A DNA stretch of 64,000 nt from Streptomyces longisporoflavus (GCF_014649775.1 NZ_BMTR01000016.1:124001-188000), one strand, 5' to 3'. Shown: positions 6,844 to 16,033, counted from the first letter of the stretch. The notes: generated by a model from the letters alone, not told the origin. Translations and numbers: made by a program.

Positions 6844-8430
6844 GTGCCATCAGCGTCCCCCGCTGCCGCCGCCCCCGACACCGTTCTGGTCGTCGACTTC
6901 GGAGCGCAGTACGCCCAGCTCATCGCCCGCCGCGTCCGCGAGGCCCGGGTCTACAGCGAGATCGTGCCGAGCACCATGCCGGTCGCCGAGATGCTCGCGA
7001 AGAAGCCCGCCGCGATCATCCTCTCCGGCGGCCCCTCGTCGGTGTACGCGGACGAGGCCCCGCGCCTGGACCGCGCGATCTTCGAGGCCGGCGTACCCGT
7101 CTTCGGCATGTGCTACGGCTTCCAGCTGATGGCGACCACCCTCGGCGGCACCGTCGACAACACGGGCGCGCGGGAGTACGGACGCACGCCGCTCGCCGTC
7201 TCCAAGCCCGGTTCGACGCTCTTCGAGGGCACCCCTTCCGAGCAGTCGGTGTGGATGTCGCACGGCGACGCGTGCAGCGCGGCGCCCGAGGGCTTCTCCG
7301 TCACCGCGTCCACGGACGTCGTGCCGGTCGCGGCCTTCGAGAACGACGAGAAGAAGCTGTACGGAGTGCAGTACCACCCCGAGGTGATGCACTCCACGCA
7401 CGGCCAGCAGGTGCTCGAGCACTTCCTCTACCGGGGCGCGGGCCTGAAGCCCGACTGGACCACCGGCAACATCGTCGAGGAGCAGCTCGCCGCGATCCGC
7501 GAGCAGGTCGGCAACAAGCGCGCGATCTGCGGCCTGTCCGGCGGCGTCGACTCCGCCGTGGCCGCCGCCCTCGTACAGAAGGCCATCGGTTCGCAGCTGA
7601 CCTGCGTGTATGTCGACCACGGTCTGATGCGCAAGGGCGAGACCGAGCAGGTCGAGAAGGACTTCGTCGCGGCCACGGGCGTGAAGCTCAAGGTCGTCGA
7701 CGCGCAGGAGCGCTTCCTGACCGCCCTCGCCGGGGTCTCGGACCCCGAGCAGAAGCGGAAGATCATCGGCCGCGAGTTCATCCGCGTCTTCGAGCAGGCG
7801 CAGGCGGAGATCGTCGCCGAGGCGCCCGGTGACCAGCCCGTCGAGTTCCTGGTCCAGGGCACGCTCTACCCCGACGTCGTCGAGTCCGGCGGCGGCACCG
7901 GCACCGCGAACATCAAGTCCCACCACAACGTGGGCGGCCTCCCCGAGGACATCGAGTTCCAGCTGATCGAGCCGCTGCGCCAGCTCTTCAAGGACGAGGT
8001 GCGGATGGTCGGACAGGAGCTCGGCCTGCCGGACGAGATCGTCCAGCGCCAGCCCTTCCCCGGCCCCGGCCTCGGCATCCGCATCGTCGGCGACGTCACC
8101 AAGGAGCGCCTCGACCTGCTCCGTGAGGCCGACGCGATCGCCCGCGAGGAGCTGACGGCGGCCGGTCTCGACCGCGAGATCTGGCAGTGCCCGGTCGTGC
8201 TGCTCGCGGACGTGCGCAGCGTGGGCGTGCAGGGCGACGGCCGGACGTACGGCCACCCGATCGTGCTGCGTCCCGTCTCCTCCGAGGACGCCATGACCGC
8301 CGACTGGACGCGCATGCCGTACGACGTCCTCGCGAAGATCTCGACGCGCATCACGAACGAGGTCGCCGACGTCAACCGCGTCGTCCTCGACGTGACGAGC
8401 AAGCCGCCGGGCACCATCGAGTGGGAGTAG
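6844..8430 (+). CDS. guaA: GMP synthase (glutamine-hydrolysing)
   Basis: 528-residue enzyme making GMP from XMP, ATP and glutamine in the last step of guanine nucleotide synthesis. The N-terminal class I amidotransferase domain carries the triad Cys90 (GMCYGFQL), His178 and Glu180 (QYHPEVMHS). The ATP pyrophosphatase domain has the PP-loop SGGVDS (residues 232-237). The C-terminal dimerisation domain ends in the invariant SKPPGTIEWE. GTG at 6844 is chosen because the GATase core begins soon after and GGAAGG lies upstream; the open frame continues further upstream through the repeat array, which is not coding. A strong terminator follows. The 5' region contains an unusual minisatellite. Confidence 0.97.
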   Translation: MPSASPAAAAPDTVLVVDFGAQYAQLIARRVREARVYSEIVPSTMPVAEMLAKKPAAIILSGGPSSVYADEAPRLDRAIFEAGVPVFGMCYGFQLMATTLGGTVDNTGAREYGRTPLAVSKPGSTLFEGTPSEQSVWMSHGDACSAAPEGFSVTASTDVVPVAAFENDEKKLYGVQYHPEVMHSTHGQQVLEHFLYRGAGLKPDWTTGNIVEEQLAAIREQVGNKRAICGLSGGVDSAVAAALVQKAIGSQLTCVYVDHGLMRKGETEQVEKDFVAATGVKLKVVDAQERFLTALAGVSDPEQKRKIIGREFIRVFEQAQAEIVAEAPGDQPVEFLVQGTLYPDVVESGGGTGTANIKSHHNVGGLPEDIEFQLIEPLRQLFKDEVRMVGQELGLPDEIVQRQPFPGPGLGIRIVGDVTKERLDLLREADAIAREELTAAGLDREIWQCPVVLLADVRSVGVQGDGRTYGHPIVLRPVSSEDAMTADWTRMPYDVLAKISTRITNEVADVNRVVLDVTSKPPGTIEWE

Positions 8431-8475
8431 TCCGCACGGCCCGCTGAGGGCCGGCCCGCTCAGGGCCCGGACTCG

Positions 8476-8524
8476 AACGCCGGTGCCGCCGTCCCTCGAA
8501 GCAGGGCGGCGGCACCGGCGTTTT
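8476..8524. terminator. Strong bidirectional intrinsic terminator
   Basis: A 15-bp perfect stem (8476-8490 with 8508-8522) with an inner CCCT/AGGG extension and a TTTT tail separates guaA from the convergent downstream gene. Confidence 0.92.
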
Positions 8525-8528
8525 CTCG

Positions 8529-9008
8529 TCACGTCCGCCTGGTCGTCCGCGCCGGCGCACCCGGCTTCCACAGCTGCACCGCCAGATACTTCCCGTCCTC
8601 GATGTACGTCCGCACCACCTCCGTCAGCTCCGTGCGGAAGAGGTGGAACGCGTCCGGGTCCGGCGGGTTCACCTCGCCCGCGTACCGCGCGATGACCTCG
8701 GGATCCTTTACCTCGACCGCCCGGCCGGAGATCCGGATGTCGCCGCCGGCCATCTCCGTGCCCGGCCCCGGGTTCGCCTGGATCGAGAAGCGCGGATCGC
8801 GGCGCAGGTCGAGTGCTTTCATCGAGTCCGGCATCATGCCGAGCCACAACTCCCCGTGCAGGAAGCGGACCTCGAGCCCGGTCGTGCGCGGCGATCCGTC
8901 CTTGCGGAGCGTGGCCAGGGTGTGGTGCGTGAACAGGCCGAACCGCTCCTCGGCGGAACGCGCGAAGGTCGGTTCTGCTGCGCCGAAGGCTGCCCAGTTC
9001 GTCGTCAT
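8529..9008 (-). CDS. Pyridoxamine 5'-phosphate oxidase-like split-barrel flavoprotein
   Basis: 159-residue protein with the flavin-binding split beta-barrel pattern: LATLRKDGSPRTTGLEVRF, then GELWLGMMPDSMKALDLRRDPRF, then a third strand region ending in KYLAVQLWKPG. Members bind FMN, F420 or haem; the combination of LATLRKDGSPR with KALDLRRDPR is common in actinobacterial F420- or FMN-binding members. No partner gene is linked and no specific substrate can be proposed. It converges on guaA across a shared terminator. Confidence 0.8.
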   Translation of the reverse strand: MTTNWAAFGAAEPTFARSAEERFGLFTHHTLATLRKDGSPRTTGLEVRFLHGELWLGMMPDSMKALDLRRDPRFSIQANPGPGTEMAGGDIRISGRAVEVKDPEVIARYAGEVNPPDPDAFHLFRTELTEVVRTYIEDGKYLAVQLWKPGAPARTTRRT

Positions 9009-9171
9009 ACGGCGAGTGTCGCGCCGATACCCGACACCTTCCGTCCGGTTTTCCGCACCGATTTCCGTCCGGCGTCGCGCCCCGCGTGCGCACTCTCTTC
9101 ACAGGGGGCCCCTGTCTTCCTGCGCTGACCGGCGGTAACTTCCGCTCCGTACAGCCGAGGATGGAGGACAC

Positions 9172-9957
9172 ATGCAGGCGCCCATACCGATACCCGTCGA
9201 GCGGTTGCAGTTCGCGATGCCGCCGGTGCACGACTCGTTGGCGGACGAACGGCGCTACCGCAAGGAACGGCTCGCCGGGGCACTGCGGATCTTCGGGCGG
9301 CTCGGATACGAGGACGGGGTGTCCGGGCACATCACCGCGCGGGACCCGGAGCACGAGGACTGCTTCTGGGTGAACCCCTTCGGGATGCCGTTCAAGCACA
9401 TCACCGTGGGCGATCTGGTCCTCGCCAACGCGCAGGGACAGGTCGTCGAGGGCCGCCACCACGTCAACCAGGCCGCCTTCACCGTCCACGCGCAGGCGCA
9501 CCTGGCACGGCCCGACGTCGTCGCCGTCGCGCACTGCCACTCGCTGCACGGCCGGGCCCTGTCCACACTCGGCGAACTCCTCGACCCGATCACCCAGGAG
9601 TCCTGCGCTTTCTACGAGAGCCACGCGCTGTACGACGGTTACACGGGCGTCGTCGTCGACTCGGACGAGGGACGGCGGATCGCCACCGCGCTCGGCGACC
9701 ACAAGGCGGTCATCCTGCGCAACCACGGGCTGCTCACCGTCGGCGACTCCGTCGACGCCGCGGCCTGGTGGTTCATCGCGATGGAGCGCTCCTGTCAGGT
9801 GCAGCTGAGCGCGCGGGCCGCGGGCCGCCCGATCCTCATCGGCCACAAGCAGGCGGTGGCCACGCGCGAGCAGCTCGGCAGCGATCTCGTCGCGTGGATC
9901 AACTACCAGTCGCTGTGGCAGGACATCAGCCGCAGCGAACCGGATCTTCTGGCCTGA
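9172..9957 (+). CDS. Class II aldolase / adducin family protein
   Basis: 261-residue cytosolic enzyme of the L-fuculose-phosphate aldolase fold. Zinc-ligand histidines are visible as His121 and His123 (AHCHSLHG) and His185 (LRNHGLL). The glycine-rich VSGHITARDP block near residue 45 is the phosphate-binding part. The long N-terminal extension and the WWFIAMERSCQ segment match the adducin-like subgroup found in many actinobacteria, whose substrate is unknown. A strong GGAGG lies before the ATG. Nothing in the neighbourhood points to a sugar pathway. Confidence 0.85.
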   Translation: MQAPIPIPVERLQFAMPPVHDSLADERRYRKERLAGALRIFGRLGYEDGVSGHITARDPEHEDCFWVNPFGMPFKHITVGDLVLANAQGQVVEGRHHVNQAAFTVHAQAHLARPDVVAVAHCHSLHGRALSTLGELLDPITQESCAFYESHALYDGYTGVVVDSDEGRRIATALGDHKAVILRNHGLLTVGDSVDAAAWWFIAMERSCQVQLSARAAGRPILIGHKQAVATREQLGSDLVAWINYQSLWQDISRSEPDLLA

Positions 9958-10114
9958 GCCGATGACCTTCGCCGTCAACCCGGCGCCGCGGTTGTCACCC
10001 TCGCTGACCTGACCCCGGGCAGCTGATCGTCTTCCAGTACGGCACAATCCCCTTTCATCGCAAGGAAGTTCACGTTTTGGTGCTCGAACGAGGGCGGGGA
10101 AGGCGGCGTACGCG

Positions 10115-11383
10115 GTGGTGGCGGTGCAGGAGGCGCGGCAGGGCGCACACGGGGGCGGCTGCACGTGCGGCGACTGCCCGCACGGCGCGCGTGAGGGGCA
10201 TCGGCGTGCCGTGGCCGCGTTCCTCGCCAAACGCGACGAGCTGGCGGCGGGACAGGGGCTGCCCGCGGCGGTCGCCCACTCGGCGGGCGCTTCCCGGCAG
10301 TGGGTGTCGGACGAGCTGACCCAGTCCGCCCGCGACGTCGCCGAACGCGGGCGGGCCGACGGCGAGGCCTGGCTCGGCCTGCTGTGGCGGCGCACCGTCG
10401 GGGTCGTCTGGGTGGCGGTGGGCGTACTGCTCCTTGTCCAGGCGCTCACCGCGATCGGCACCGGGTGGACCCTCGCCCGGACCGGCGGAGTACTCGCGGC
10501 CGTGATCGTCGGCGGGCTGCTGACCGGCGCCGGATATGCGCACCGGGCGCGCGGCGGCGTCATCGCCCCGCTGCTCGGCGAGGACAACCGCCTCTCCACC
10601 TCCCGAGCGGTGGCCGCCTGTTGGGTCCTGCTCGTGGTCTTCGCCGTGCTCGTCCTCGCGGGCGAGCTCGCCGGGGCGTCGGGGCACCGTGAGCGGGACG
10701 AACTGATCGCCGGGCTCGACCTCGCCCGTGCTGCCGGCGCCGTGACCGTCCTCGCCGTGGTCTGCGGGGTCGCCGTACTCGTACGCCGCGTGGTGGGCCT
10801 GCGGGTACTCGGCCAGCGGCTGCAGAAAGTGCCCGCCGACCGCCCGCGAGCCGCCGACCTGCTCACCGACGACGGGGGCCGCGGCAGCTTCACGGACGCG
10901 CAGTACGTCCTGGTCAGCGCCGTCGCCATGGTCTTCGCCGCCGTACGCCTCGCGCGGCATCCCGAACAGCTGCCCGACCTGCCGTGGGGGCTCGCCCTCC
11001 TCGTCCTGGTGTCGGCGGCGACATACCTCACGGGCAAGTACACCGAGGGCGGCCGTCCGGTGATCCTCTCCGTCGTGCGCGCCCGCGAGGCCGGTGATCT
11101 CGACGGCCCCATCCGCACGGGCGACGACATCGAGATCCGCGGGGCCGGATTCGTGCCGCCGGGCGCGCAGACCGCCGATCGCCTCGCCCGTATGGTCGTT
11201 CGCATCGGAACAGTGCACGTCCATGTGCCGCTCGTCCCCGTGCCGGGCGGCTTCACCAACCCGACCGACGCGACCCTGACCGTCCCGGTACCGGTCGACG
11301 TCGAGGCCGGGCGCGTCGACGTCCAGGTGATCACGGCCGCGGGCGTGGAGACGAACCGCTGCACGATCGACGTGACGGACTGA
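10115..11383 (+). CDS. Multi-pass membrane protein with cytosolic cysteine/histidine-rich N-terminus
   Basis: 422-residue protein, family not recognised. The N-terminus contains HGGGCTCGDCPHG, a compact Cys/His cluster that could bind a metal. About five to six hydrophobic segments follow (for example VVWVAVGVLLLVQALTAI, GGVLAAVIVGGLLTGAG, WVLLVVFAVLVLAGELA, AGAVTVLAVVCGVAVLV). The last 100 residues form a soluble beta-rich domain (GDDIEIRGAGFVPPG to VQVITAAGVETNRCTI) that resembles an IPT/TIG-like fold. Two adjacent GTG codons at 10115/10118 are the likely starts, with GGGGAAGG upstream; the exact start is uncertain. Confidence 0.7.
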   Translation: MVAVQEARQGAHGGGCTCGDCPHGAREGHRRAVAAFLAKRDELAAGQGLPAAVAHSAGASRQWVSDELTQSARDVAERGRADGEAWLGLLWRRTVGVVWVAVGVLLLVQALTAIGTGWTLARTGGVLAAVIVGGLLTGAGYAHRARGGVIAPLLGEDNRLSTSRAVAACWVLLVVFAVLVLAGELAGASGHRERDELIAGLDLARAAGAVTVLAVVCGVAVLVRRVVGLRVLGQRLQKVPADRPRAADLLTDDGGRGSFTDAQYVLVSAVAMVFAAVRLARHPEQLPDLPWGLALLVLVSAATYLTGKYTEGGRPVILSVVRAREAGDLDGPIRTGDDIEIRGAGFVPPGAQTADRLARMVVRIGTVHVHVPLVPVPGGFTNPTDATLTVPVPVDVEAGRVDVQVITAAGVETNRCTIDVTD

Positions 11384-11515
11384 GCCCCACGTCCCGGCCC
11401 CCGGCCGGTCCTCGCGAATTCGGTGCAAGCCACTGAGCAGGCCCCCCTGTTCGTACGTATCGTCAGGTGACGGGTCCATGGGCGAAGCGGGTCAACGGGA
11501 GAGGCGGCGAGGGCT

Positions 11516-12040
11516 ATGGCTCACGGCATGCGCACCGACAGCCACACCAGCTACGTCAGAAGCAGCGGCTGGCGGGAGAGCGCTTCCCGTTACGCCCTGC
11601 TCCCGCTCCGGATCTTCCTCGGCGTCACGTTCATCTACGCCGGCCTGGACAAGCTCACCGACAGCGCCTTCATGTCCGCCGGTGGCGCCGGCTCCATCGG
11701 CGAGATGATGGAGGGCGTCCGCGACATCTCCGCCTTCCCGGGCCTCGTCGACCTCTCCTTGAAGAACCCCGTCGGCTTCGGCTACGCCATCGCCCTCGGC
11801 GAGCTGGCCGTCGGCATCGGCACCCTCGTCGGCCTCTTCGCCCGGATCGCCGCGCTCGGCGGTGCGCTGATCTCGCTCAGCCTCTGGCTGACCGTGAGCT
11901 GGTCCACCGAGCCCTACTACTACGGCAACGATCTGGCCTACCTGATGGCGTGGCTCCCGCTGATCCTTGCCGGGGCATCCGTCTTCTCGCTCGACGCGAT
12001 GATCGCGTCCCGGCGCAGGCACAGCGCGGGGCTCGCCTGA
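11516..12040 (+). CDS. DoxX-family integral membrane protein
   Basis: 174-residue four-helix membrane protein. The first helix shows the DoxX signature LPLRIFLGVTFIYAGLDKLTD; further segments are VGFGYAIALGELAVGIGTLVG, LGGALISLSLWLTVSW and LAYLMAWLPLILAGASVF. DoxX proteins are linked to redox and membrane homeostasis, but the biochemical role of this member is unknown. The start ATG follows GCGAGGG. The 3' end (GGGGCTCGCCTGAGCTGG) is loosely duplicated immediately downstream. Confidence 0.82.
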   Translation: MAHGMRTDSHTSYVRSSGWRESASRYALLPLRIFLGVTFIYAGLDKLTDSAFMSAGGAGSIGEMMEGVRDISAFPGLVDLSLKNPVGFGYAIALGELAVGIGTLVGLFARIAALGGALISLSLWLTVSWSTEPYYYGNDLAYLMAWLPLILAGASVFSLDAMIASRRRHSAGLA

Positions 12041-12104
12041 GCTGGGGGGCTCGCCCGATCTGCTGGCCTCGTCTGGGCTGCTGAGCCGGTCCGAGCGCCC
12101 CTGG

Positions 12105-12365
12105 CTAGGCGTCCGGGGTGTCCTCGGCCGAGCGGTCCGCCGCGTGGGTGGTGGACCGGCCGGTGCGAACGACGGGTCGGCCGCGTATGCCGTAGGACAC
12201 GGCTGCCGCCGCGCCTCCGAGGAGCAGACCCGCGACGAGGAGCGGGAACGCCACGAACCACGGGGTGTCCCAGATGCCGCCCGCGTCGCCCGCGTAGGCG
12301 ATGGCCGCTATCAGCAGGAACAGGCCCAGGACCAGCTTGCCGGGATGGAATTCATGACGTAGCAC
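12105..12365 (-). CDS. Small membrane protein coupled to the PspC gene
   Basis: 86-residue protein with two hydrophobic segments (LVLGLFLLIAAIAYAG and FVAFPLLVAGLLLGGAAAAVSYG) and a charged C-terminus. Its GTG start overlaps the last 14 bases of the upstream PspC gene and a near-perfect ribosome binding site (GGAGGTGA) lies within that gene, so translation is coupled. The pairing suggests a partner in the same envelope-stress function. No named family recognised. Confidence 0.8.
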   Translation of the reverse strand: MLRHEFHPGKLVLGLFLLIAAIAYAGDAGGIWDTPWFVAFPLLVAGLLLGGAAAAVSYGIRGRPVVRTGRSTTHAADRSAEDTPDA

Positions 12366-13689
12366 GGGTCACCTCCACCTGTCCGATGCCTACCTCGACG
12401 CGCACCTCGAGCGTGCCGCCGTCCTTGCTGCCCGCGGGCGGGTCCAGCGTCACCGACTTCTCCTTGCCCGGAGCGATGTCCACGTCTCCCTTGCGGTCGT
12501 CCGGCAACTGGATGTCGCCTACGCCCACTTCGATGTGCAGCTTCACCGTGCCCGCCTTCGGCACGATCACCTTCAGCTGCCCCGCTCCCACCTCGGCACC
12601 GGTGTTCAGCGTCCGGCCCTTGCCGGGATCGGCGCGGGTGAGGTCGAGTGTGCCGATGCCCGTCCCCAGTTCGTACCGGGGCTCGACCTGTTCCGCCGCG
12701 GCCGGCCGCCATTCCGTCTCCGACCAGCTGGTGCTGATGTCCTTGGGCAGCGCGGCCGAGCCGGCAAGGAGTCCGGCCGTGATCACCGCGAGCACGATCG
12801 AGCCCACGCCGGTGCGTCCGAGGAAGGCGCTGACAGCGATGCCAAGGCCGAACACGGCGAGCGCGAGGGCGAGGCCGGTCTGCAGGCTGGTGCCGAGCGA
12901 CTGCTCCTCCCACGTGAGGCCGGTGCCGAGACCGCCGGCGAGCAGGGCTCCCAGGAAGACGAGGCCGCCGATCCAGCGCGGACCGCGCGGCTTGGGCCGC
13001 GGGGTGGGCTCGGGTGCCCGCTGCGGTATCCGCCCGTGCGGCGGGTCGGGCTGATAGTGGACGGCCACTCCCTCGGGCCCCCAGAAGTAGCCCGAGATCC
13101 CGTCGTACGTGCCGTCCTTGATGATCGGGTCCCGCCACCACGACGGGGCGCCGGCCACCGGCGGTGCCTTCGCCTCGGGCGGGGCGTCCGCGACGGCCTG
13201 GGCCGCCACCGGGTCGGGGTCGGTCGTGCCGCGCTGCTGCGACCAGTACCCCGCGCCCGCGAGGAGCAGGGCGAGGACCGCGGCGAAGGTGAGCGCCCCG
13301 CCGTTGTTCAGCAAGGAGAGGAAGACGCCGCAGCCGACGAGCGCGAAGAGCACGGCCGTCAGAGCCTGGCCGTCCACCCGGCCGGAGAGGAGCCTGCGCG
13401 CCTCGTTCTCCTCCTCGTCGTCGAAGGGGACGAACAGCCACGCGAAGCCGTAGAAGACGAGTCCGAGTCCGCTGGTGACGGAGAGGAGCGCGAGCCCGAT
13501 CCGGAAGATGACCGGGTCCATGTCACAGTGCTGGCCGAGCCCCGCGCACACACCGCCCAGCTTTTTGTGCCGCCGGTCGCGGCGGAAGGCCCGCACGAAC
13601 CACGGCCCGCCCGGCTCCTGCGCCGTGGCGTCGAAGGAATCGCGCGGCGCGGCCTGCGGGCCCGTCCCGGCGGGCTGCTCGTCTGTCAT
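12352..13689 (-). CDS. PspC-domain membrane protein with LiaF-like C-terminus
   Basis: 445-residue envelope-stress protein. An N-terminal PspC domain (HKKLGGVCAGLGQHCDMDPVI, followed by two transmembrane helices) leads into several further hydrophobic segments, a proline-rich linker and a C-terminal beta-repeat region (GTLDLTRADPGKG, EVGAGQLKVIVPK, EVGVGDIQLPDD) like the LiaF / DUF4097 'toastrack' fold. Known LiaF and PspC proteins sense or damp cell-envelope stress signalling. It is transcribed divergently from a histidine kinase that carries its own PspC domain, so the three genes look like a LiaFSR-type circuit. The start at MTDEQPAG is preferred over one 45 bases upstream. Confidence 0.85.
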   Translation of the reverse strand: MTDEQPAGTGPQAAPRDSFDATAQEPGGPWFVRAFRRDRRHKKLGGVCAGLGQHCDMDPVIFRIGLALLSVTSGLGLVFYGFAWLFVPFDDEEENEARRLLSGRVDGQALTAVLFALVGCGVFLSLLNNGGALTFAAVLALLLAGAGYWSQQRGTTDPDPVAAQAVADAPPEAKAPPVAGAPSWWRDPIIKDGTYDGISGYFWGPEGVAVHYQPDPPHGRIPQRAPEPTPRPKPRGPRWIGGLVFLGALLAGGLGTGLTWEEQSLGTSLQTGLALALAVFGLGIAVSAFLGRTGVGSIVLAVITAGLLAGSAALPKDISTSWSETEWRPAAAEQVEPRYELGTGIGTLDLTRADPGKGRTLNTGAEVGAGQLKVIVPKAGTVKLHIEVGVGDIQLPDDRKGDVDIAPGKEKSVTLDPPAGSKDGGTLEVRVEVGIGQVEVTRATS

Positions 13690-13745
13690 GTGTCCATGGT
13701 GACGGGCGGGGGGCCGCCGCGGCAGTCGGGACAACCCTGGACGAA

Positions 13746-13836
13746 CCCTGAGATCGTCCCTGAGACGCCCCTGCCCCGACTGCCGCGTCCCGGCCGTCGG
13801 GGTCGGAGATCAGGGACGTCTCGGGGGTCGACCCTG
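13746..13836. promoter_or_regulatory. Candidate operator in the PspC / histidine kinase divergent promoter
   Basis: CCCTGAGA occurs at 13746 and 13758 (12-bp spacing). CGTCCCTGA (13755-13763) is repeated in inverted orientation as TCAGGGACG (13810-13818), and a further ACCCTGA lies at 13830. The clustering in a 180-bp divergent intergenic region suggests a regulator binding site, perhaps for the linked LuxR-type response regulator. Confidence 0.45.
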
Positions 13837-13873
13837 ATGCCCGCGCTCGCGTACGCGTGTGAATATCGGTGGC

Positions 13874-15163
13874 ATGCCGGAAGCCGCAGCAGTATCCATC
13901 GAAGACGAGCGGCCGCTGCGAAAGCTCTATCGCAGCGGCGACGGTCGTTGGCTCGGCGGTGTCGCTCGCGGCCTCGCCGGTCATCTCGGTCTTCCCGTCA
14001 TCTGGGTGCGGCTGATCTTCGCCGGACTGTTCATGGCGGACGGGCTCGGCGCGCTGCTGTACGCGGCGTTCTGGTTCTTCGTGCCGCTGGGCGTCGGCGG
14101 TGTCGACGCGATGCGCCCGCCCTCGGCCGTCACCGCCGAGACGGCACCCGACGGACGCCGCAGACTCGTGGCCCGCAAGCCGGACAAGGGCCAGCTCGTC
14201 GCGCTGCTCGCCATGGTCGTCGTCGCCATGGTCTTCGTCGGTAACGTCGATCTGGGCAGCTCGACCAAGGCCTATCTCTGGCCGACGCTGCTCGTCGCAG
14301 CCGGTGTCGCCCTGGTCTGGCGGCAGGCGGACAACGCCCGCCGGGCCCGCTGGATGGCCGTCGGCCGCCGCAGGCGCACCCTGACCATCGCCCGCGCGGC
14401 GGCCGGGGTGCTGCTCGTCGGCGCCGGGGTCAGCGGCATAGTCGTGCTGCAGGGCTCCACCTCGCATCTCAGCTCCGTGCTGCAGGCCGCGCTCGCCGTG
14501 CTCGTCGGCGTCGCGCTGCTCGCCGGCCCCTATCTCGTGCGCATGATGCAGGACCTCTCCGAGGAGCGGCTGATGCGCATCCGTGCCCAGGAGCGGGCGG
14601 AGGTCGCCGCCCATGTGCACGACTCGGTCCTGCACACCCTGACCCTGATCCAGCGCAACGCCGAGAATGCGGGAGAGGTGCGCCGCCTGGCCCGCGCCCA
14701 GGAGCGCGACCTGCGGCAATGGCTCTACAAACCACAGGGCACGGGCAAGGACGAGGCGGACGAGCCCGACACCCTCGCCGAAGCGGTCAGGCGCAACGCC
14801 GCGGAGGTGGAGGACAAGCACGGTGTCCCCATCGAGGTCGTCATAGTCGGGGACTGCCCGCTCGACGACCGGCTCACCGCACAGACGCAGGCCGCGCGGG
14901 AAGCAATGGTGAACGCCGCCAAGTACGGTGGCGAGGGCGGTGCGGTGCAGGTCTTCGCCGAAGTCGAAGGAGAGACGGTGTTCGTGTCCGTCCGGGACCG
15001 CGGCCCCGGCTTCGATCTGGATTCCGTGCCGGACGACCGCATGGGCGTACGAGAATCGATCATCGGCCGTATGCAGCGCAACGGCGGCACGGCGCGGCTG
15101 CGCGCGGTGCCGGGGGGCGGCACGGAAGTCGAGCTGGAGATGGAGAGGACGGCGACGACATGA
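13874..15163 (+). CDS. Sensor histidine kinase with N-terminal PspC domain
   Basis: 429-residue membrane kinase. Residues about 15-75 form a PspC domain (SGDGRWLGGVARGLAGHLGLP) with two helices; four more hydrophobic segments follow. The dimerisation region contains AAHVHDSVLHTLTLIQRNA with the phospho-acceptor His of the HisKA_3 type, and the C-terminus is a HATPase domain (AREAMVNAAKYGG, VRDRGPGFDLD, GGGTEVELEME). It would phosphorylate the LuxR-type regulator whose ATG overlaps its stop (ATGA). PspC-kinases like this are an actinobacterial form of envelope-stress sensor. GTG at 13859 is an alternative start. Confidence 0.88.
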   Translation: MPEAAAVSIEDERPLRKLYRSGDGRWLGGVARGLAGHLGLPVIWVRLIFAGLFMADGLGALLYAAFWFFVPLGVGGVDAMRPPSAVTAETAPDGRRRLVARKPDKGQLVALLAMVVVAMVFVGNVDLGSSTKAYLWPTLLVAAGVALVWRQADNARRARWMAVGRRRRTLTIARAAAGVLLVGAGVSGIVVLQGSTSHLSSVLQAALAVLVGVALLAGPYLVRMMQDLSEERLMRIRAQERAEVAAHVHDSVLHTLTLIQRNAENAGEVRRLARAQERDLRQWLYKPQGTGKDEADEPDTLAEAVRRNAAEVEDKHGVPIEVVIVGDCPLDDRLTAQTQAAREAMVNAAKYGGEGGAVQVFAEVEGETVFVSVRDRGPGFDLDSVPDDRMGVRESIIGRMQRNGGTARLRAVPGGGTEVELEMERTATT

Positions 15164-15990
15164 GCGACGCGAGCGGGCCCATGGGGACCAGGGGTGGAAC
15201 AGAGGGTGCGGGCGAGTCGGCTCGGCCCGCCGAAGCGACGGCCGACGCGTCCGAAGCGATCGATGGCGACGCGCCCGAAGCGACCGGTGCCGCCGCGACC
15301 GGTGCCGCCGCGGGCGGTGCCCCGGAAGGCCGCCGCGCACGCGTCGTCCTCGTCGACGATCACCGGATGTTCCGCACGGGCGTCCAGGCCGAGATCGGCA
15401 GGACCGCGATCACCGGAGTCGAGGTCGTCGGCGAGGCCGCGGACGTCGACCAGGCGGTCACGGTCATCACGACGACGCGCCCCGAGGTCGTCCTCCTCGA
15501 CGTGCACCTTCCGGGCGGCGGCGGTGTCGAAGTGCTGCGCCGCTGCGCGCCGTTGATGTCCGATGCCGAGAGTCCCGTGCGGTTCCTGGCGCTCTCCGTC
15601 TCGGACGCCGCCGAGGACGTCATCGGAGTCATCCGGGGCGGGGCCCGCGGCTATGTCACCAAGACGATCACCGGTACGGACCTGGTCGACTCCATCTTCC
15701 GCGTGCAGGACGGCGACGCGGTCTTCTCGCCCCGCCTCGCCGGGTTCGTCCTCGACGCCTTCGCGTCGACGGACGCGCCGCCGGTCGACGAGGACCTGGA
15801 CCGCCTCACGCAGCGCGAGCGCGAGGTCCTCCGGCTCATCGCCCGTGGATACGCGTACAAGGAGATCGCCAAGCAGCTCTTCATCTCCGTGAAGACGGTC
15901 GAGTCGCATGTGTCGGCGGTGCTGAGGAAGCTTCAGCTGTCCAACCGTCACGAGCTGACGCGGTGGGCGACCGCGCGGCGGCTGGTCTGA
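15160..15990 (+). CDS. LuxR/NarL-family response regulator
   Basis: 276-residue regulator. After an Ala/Asp/Thr-rich extension of about 60 residues (repeats such as EATGAAATGAAAGG), the receiver domain begins at ARVVLVDDHRMFR with phospho-acceptor Asp114 (LLDVHLPGGG) and ends before the LuxR helix-turn-helix (LTQREREVLRLIARGYAYKEIAK). The ATG overlaps the kinase stop codon, so the pair is translationally coupled. The long disordered N-terminal extension is unusual for NarL regulators. Likely targets are its own promoter and the divergent PspC gene, judged from the repeats between them. Confidence 0.9.
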   Translation: MSDASGPMGTRGGTEGAGESARPAEATADASEAIDGDAPEATGAAATGAAAGGAPEGRRARVVLVDDHRMFRTGVQAEIGRTAITGVEVVGEAADVDQAVTVITTTRPEVVLLDVHLPGGGGVEVLRRCAPLMSDAESPVRFLALSVSDAAEDVIGVIRGGARGYVTKTITGTDLVDSIFRVQDGDAVFSPRLAGFVLDAFASTDAPPVDEDLDRLTQREREVLRLIARGYAYKEIAKQLFISVKTVESHVSAVLRKLQLSNRHELTRWATARRLV

Positions 15991-16033
15991 CGGGCCGAAC
16001 CGGCCACGTCCGCGGTGTGGGACCGGGCCGGGG

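Noticed and set aside
6850..11433. A 1527-codon open frame on the minus strand across guaA and neighbours
   Set aside because: It is antisense to well-supported genes (guaA, aldolase-like gene). Long open antisense frames are an expected by-product of very high GC content. Its translation is Arg/Ala-rich without domains.
14719..15159. Upstream extension of the response-regulator frame into the kinase gene
   Set aside because: The frame runs inside the kinase coding region in another phase; the ATGA overlap at 15160 gives a better start.
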